From: Bacteroidota bacterium
Lineage (GTDB): Bacteria > Bacteroidota > Bacteroidia > Palsa-965
Length of the DNA stretch: 64,000 bases
Direction: 5' to 3'
Assembly (NCBI GenBank): GCA_016194975.1
Contig: JACQAM010000026.1
Span: 1 to 64,000, forward strand
Part shown: piece after piece, positions 61,047 to 64,000 of the stretch
Position numbering within the stretch: the first letter of the stretch is position 1
Layout: each line of letters begins with the position of its first letter
Program-made: the position numbers and the translations under genes
The notes under the pieces: generated by a model
Database searches by the model: none
What the model was told of the DNA's origin: nothing
What the model saw: the letters and a program-made list of their open reading frames with translations, nothing else

Positions 61047-61567
61047 AGACTTTCCGGAATTTTCTTTTTGCATCTTTTACTCTTCTCATTCTCCAGAGCA
61101 GTTTCTGTAAATTTCCATATTCACTCACTGGCGGCCGGCCTGAATTGACAGATACCGTTACTGTTTCCGTTCTTCCTTTCACCAATTCTGCACCGCTTGC
61201 AAAAGCTACTTATGCAAATTCACTCACTGAATCTCTGCGCGATGCTATACAGCGGCAAACGAGAATGAAAATGGTGCCGAGTGGAGGCGACCTGAATTTC
61301 GAAGGAAATGTAACCGCGTATTCCGTTTCACCGGCAGCGATACAGGCAGGCACCACTAACCAGGCAGCTATGAACCGGCTCACGATAACCGTGAATGTGA
61401 AATATACCGACGCGATCAATAATAAATTGAGTTTCAATTCCAACTTCAGCCGCTATTCTGATTTTTCTGCTTCACAGAATTTAGCTTCGGTGGAAGATCA
61501 ATTGATCAAAGACATTAACGATCAGCTCGTACAGGACATCATGAACAGATCTATCAACGCCTGGTAA
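61043..61567 (+). CDS. lptE: LptE-like LPS-assembly lipoprotein
   Basis: 174-aa protein with a signal sequence and lipobox-like LQSSFC (Cys near residue 22), then FPYSLTGG and a small alpha/beta domain. The position between the sigma-54 regulator and a TPR protein and the F-x-Y-S-x-x-G start fit the Bacteroidota LptE family, which plugs LptD in the outer membrane. Translationally coupled to the regulator and, by a 1-base overlap, to the next gene. Confidence 0.8.
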   Translation: MKTFRNFLFASFTLLILQSSFCKFPYSLTGGRPELTDTVTVSVLPFTNSAPLAKATYANSLTESLRDAIQRQTRMKMVPSGGDLNFEGNVTAYSVSPAAIQAGTTNQAAMNRLTITVNVKYTDAINNKLSFNSNFSRYSDFSASQNLASVEDQLIKDINDQLVQDIMNRSINAW

Positions 61568-62817
61568 TGAATCTGCAGCAAATGATACAATGGATGAATG
61601 ATCCGGTTTCGCTCGGCAAAGATGCCGGAGCAGAACTGGATGCCGTGCTGCAGCAGTTTCCTTATTTCCAGACCGCGCATTTGCTCTACATAAAAAGTCT
61701 GCACAACGAAAATAATTTTCTGTACAACAATCAGCTCCGTGTTGCAGCGGCGTATTCCACCAATAGAAAAGTGCTGTATGAACTGATCACGAAAAAAGCA
61801 GCCGCGGAAGTGGAAGAAAAAGTGATCGCGGAAGAAAAGAAAATTGAAAAAGAAATTCCGAAAGAGATTCTTCAACCGGAATTCCCGAAGAAAAAATTCA
61901 CGCAGGACCCCGACGAATGGGAATCGGGCATGATGCGACAGCTCCAGTTATTGCATCACTGGCAAATGACGCCGCAGCAAATACTCGATCAGCGCATCGA
62001 AGAAATAAAAGCTGAAAAAGAAAAAGCAACTGAAAAAAATATTCCTGTTGAAAAAAATCCATCAGCTGCTGACGAGATCAATACGCTGCTTTACGTGCTC
62101 GTTGAACCGGGCGAGAGTGAAGATATAGGAACCACGACGGATGAAATTGCGGAACCAGATACTTCGTGGGAAATAAAAACGCTGGATACTATTGCGGAAG
62201 AAAGTGAAAAAGATAATCCCATCCCGCAGGATCCTGTTCAACAGGAAATAATCCGCGAAGCCATTACCTCTTCTATCGAACTCGAAGTGGATGATTCACT
62301 TCCTTCACTCGAAGAAATTACAGGGAAAAGTAAAACCATTGATGAGGACGCAGAAGAGATTCCGGTTTTCGTACATAAAAAGAAAACTCCTTTCATTATT
62401 CCATCTGAAAAAAATGCGGAGAAGCCGCCCGTGAACGAAGAAAAGAAAGAAGAGGAAATTTTGCCTGCCGGTGAATTCACTTTCGGCAACTGGCTTCACC
62501 AGTTGAATGCAGAAAAAATTTCTGTCCCCGAAGAAAAAACAGCGGAACACGATGAGCAACTCATTGAGAAATTCATTCAGAACCAGCCCAAAATAAAAGC
62601 GAAGAAAAATGAGTTTTATAACCCGGTGAATTATGCAAGGAAAAGTGTGCAGGACAGCGATGAATTCCTTACCGAGACCCTCGCGCGCATCTATGCGAAA
62701 CAGGGGAACATTCCTAAAGCCATCAGGGCTTACCAGAAGCTGAGTTTGAAATATCCGGAAAAAACCGTTTACTTTGCAGCCCTTATTGAAGAACTGAAAC
62801 GAACACCATCACCATAA
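61567..62817 (+). CDS. TPR-containing hypothetical protein
   Basis: 416-aa protein: an N-terminal helical segment (FPYFQTAHLLYIKSLHNENN), a long acidic, Lys/Glu/Pro-rich middle without predicted structure, and a C-terminal tetratricopeptide-like hairpin (ETLARIYAKQGNIPKAIRAY, then QKLSLKYPEKTVYFA). It lies between lptE and secG, a conserved Bacteroidota position. Function unknown. Confidence 0.7.
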   Translation: MNLQQMIQWMNDPVSLGKDAGAELDAVLQQFPYFQTAHLLYIKSLHNENNFLYNNQLRVAAAYSTNRKVLYELITKKAAAEVEEKVIAEEKKIEKEIPKEILQPEFPKKKFTQDPDEWESGMMRQLQLLHHWQMTPQQILDQRIEEIKAEKEKATEKNIPVEKNPSAADEINTLLYVLVEPGESEDIGTTTDEIAEPDTSWEIKTLDTIAEESEKDNPIPQDPVQQEIIREAITSSIELEVDDSLPSLEEITGKSKTIDEDAEEIPVFVHKKKTPFIIPSEKNAEKPPVNEEKKEEEILPAGEFTFGNWLHQLNAEKISVPEEKTAEHDEQLIEKFIQNQPKIKAKKNEFYNPVNYARKSVQDSDEFLTETLARIYAKQGNIPKAIRAYQKLSLKYPEKTVYFAALIEELKRTPSP

Positions 62818-62829
62818 ATCTTTTTTAAA

Positions 62830-63213
62830 ATGGATGCCGTCATTAGTGTACTGATTATTCTCTGTTGCATCATGCTCGTGCTTGCTGTACTGATCCAGAA
62901 TCCGAAAGGCGGCGGGCTTGCTGCAGGATTCACTGCCGGATCGCAGGTAATGGGCGTTCGGCGCACTGCAGATTTTCTTGAAAAAGCAAGCTGGTATCTC
63001 GCTATTTTCCTTTTTGTACTCAGCGTTTACTCAACAGTTCGGTTGAAAAAAGCAGCGAGTGGCGGAAACAACGTCAATGAAACTTCAACCACAAAAGACC
63101 GCGCCGGTGATTTCGACAATATGAATAAAGGCGGCGGCGCTACTGCAAATCCATTCGGTGGCGGTAACGGCGGTGCAGCTAAACCGGTTGCAAAACCAGG
63201 AGGAGGAAAATAA
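62830..63213 (+). CDS. secG: Preprotein translocase subunit SecG
   Basis: 127-aa inner-membrane protein with two TM helices (about residues 3-22 and 53-72) and the family loop QNPKGGGLAAGFTAG between them. The C-terminal tail is Gly/Asn-rich and longer than in Proteobacteria. Part of SecYEG. Confidence 0.93.
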   Translation: MDAVISVLIILCCIMLVLAVLIQNPKGGGLAAGFTAGSQVMGVRRTADFLEKASWYLAIFLFVLSVYSTVRLKKAASGGNNVNETSTTKDRAGDFDNMNKGGGATANPFGGGNGGAAKPVAKPGGGK

Positions 63214-63230
63214 AATTTTAAAATTTAAAA

Positions 63231-63312
63231 TGTCAGGATGTCATTTCCGGCATTTTCTTTTTTAATACTTCTGAAATTTTGTCTTTGTTCGAATGATTTT
63301 TTTTCAATGGCA
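63231..63312 (+). promoter_or_regulatory. Candidate heat-shock control region of groESL
   Basis: TGTCA occurs twice (63231-63235 and 63239-63243) 8 bases apart, followed by TGGCA at 63308-63312. Similar TGTCA-type repeats precede chaperone genes in other Bacteroidota as I recall. No TAnnTTTG box is seen in this 182-base gap. Confidence 0.35.
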
Positions 63313-63395
63313 TAATTTTCGTTCAACCAGATTCGCTGATCGGAAAAATTCCTTTCACATTCAATTCATGTCAAACCAATAAACACGAAGTAAAA

Positions 63396-63674
63396 ATGGC
63401 TAACCCGAAGATCAAACCTTTGGCCGACCGCGTGGTCGTAGAAGCTGCTGCCGCTGAAGAAAAAACTGCCGGCGGAATTATCATTCCCGATACTGCAAAA
63501 GAAAAACCGCAACGCGGAAAAATTGTTGCAGTAGGAAACGGAAAAAAAGATGAACCCATGACCGTTAAGGTCGGTGATTCTGTTCTCTATGGAAAATATT
63601 CCGGAACAGAAGTACAGATCGATGGTAAGGATTATCTCATTATGCGCGAATCAGACATATTCGCCGTCATTTAA
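63396..63674 (+). CDS. groES: Co-chaperonin GroES
   Basis: 92-aa heptameric lid of the GroEL chamber. The mobile loop is [19 protein letters not shown] near residues 20-38, followed by [11 protein letters not shown]. Complete and normal length. Confidence 0.97.
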   Translation: MANPKIKPLADRVVVEAAAAEEKTAGGIIIPDTAKEKPQRGKIVAVGNGKKDEPMTVKVGDSVLYGKYSGTEVQIDGKDYLIMRESDIFAVI

Positions 63675-63703
63675 TTTCACACACAATTCTAAAAACACTT
63701 TGA

Positions 63704-64000
<297 letters not shown>

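Overview
The window is a chromosomal segment of a Bacteroidota bacterium. Supporting signs are a complete type IX secretion/gliding core (gldK, gldL, gldM, three gldN paralogues, two porP/sprF paralogues), promoters of the TTTG-N19-21-TAnnTTTG type, a near absence of Shine-Dalgarno sequences outside the gld genes, and the order miaB, sigma-54 regulator, lptE, secG, groES, groEL. No tRNA, rRNA or CRISPR array was recognised.

Region 1 (1-15.66 kb) is visibly more AT-rich and accessory. All intact genes are on the + strand and are separated by about 130-bp imperfect hairpins running from a TAAC edge to a GTTA edge (sites A-D and F, plus half-site E). For most units, the bases just inside the 5' edge are the exact reverse complement of the left edge of the hairpin at the 3' end of the same unit. 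That is the signature of integron gene cassettes (attC R'' and R'). I read it as an integron-type cassette array without a visible integrase. Cargo: a secreted protein; a 7.7-kb cassette with type I restriction-modification (hsdM, hsdS, hsdR) plus a Kiwa-like membrane/DUF4868-like pair; a PD-(D/E)XK protein; GIY-YIG plus DUF2441-like; a nucleotidyltransferase, two-TM protein and alkaline-phosphatase-fold hydrolase operon; HigBA; and an unknown protein. An IS1182-like transposase remnant has removed half of one site.

Region 2 (15.67-36.1 kb, mostly - strand) is amino-acid biosynthesis. The histidine genes are split into hisGDCB, hisHA and hisF-hisIE, with trpEGDCFBA plus a type Ib DAHP synthase between the blocks. 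Both hisG and trpE are preceded by a Bacteroidota promoter, a short leader peptide (HNHHH in hisL, tandem Trp in trpL) and a terminator hairpin, which indicates ribosome-mediated attenuation. Between the blocks lie a cytochrome c-like lipoprotein, an outer-membrane protein, a lipase, an XRE regulator, a 106-bp MITE with a TTAT duplication, and two small secreted proteins sharing an HAGKRA motif.

Region 3 (36.4-56.5 kb) holds secreted proteins, a ChaN-like protein, a divergent ABC-F / AI-2E transporter pair, a DUF2461 protein, the T9SS cluster (sprF x2, gldK, gldL, gldM, gldN x3), a degenerate arginase-fold protein and topA. Region 4 (56.7-64 kb) is the conserved miaB-to-groEL block. It is interrupted between miaB and the sigma-54 regulator by an AbiJ-like gene and a MntA-HepT toxin-antitoxin pair; the 5' end of the regulator gene is duplicated on both sides of the toxin-antitoxin pair.
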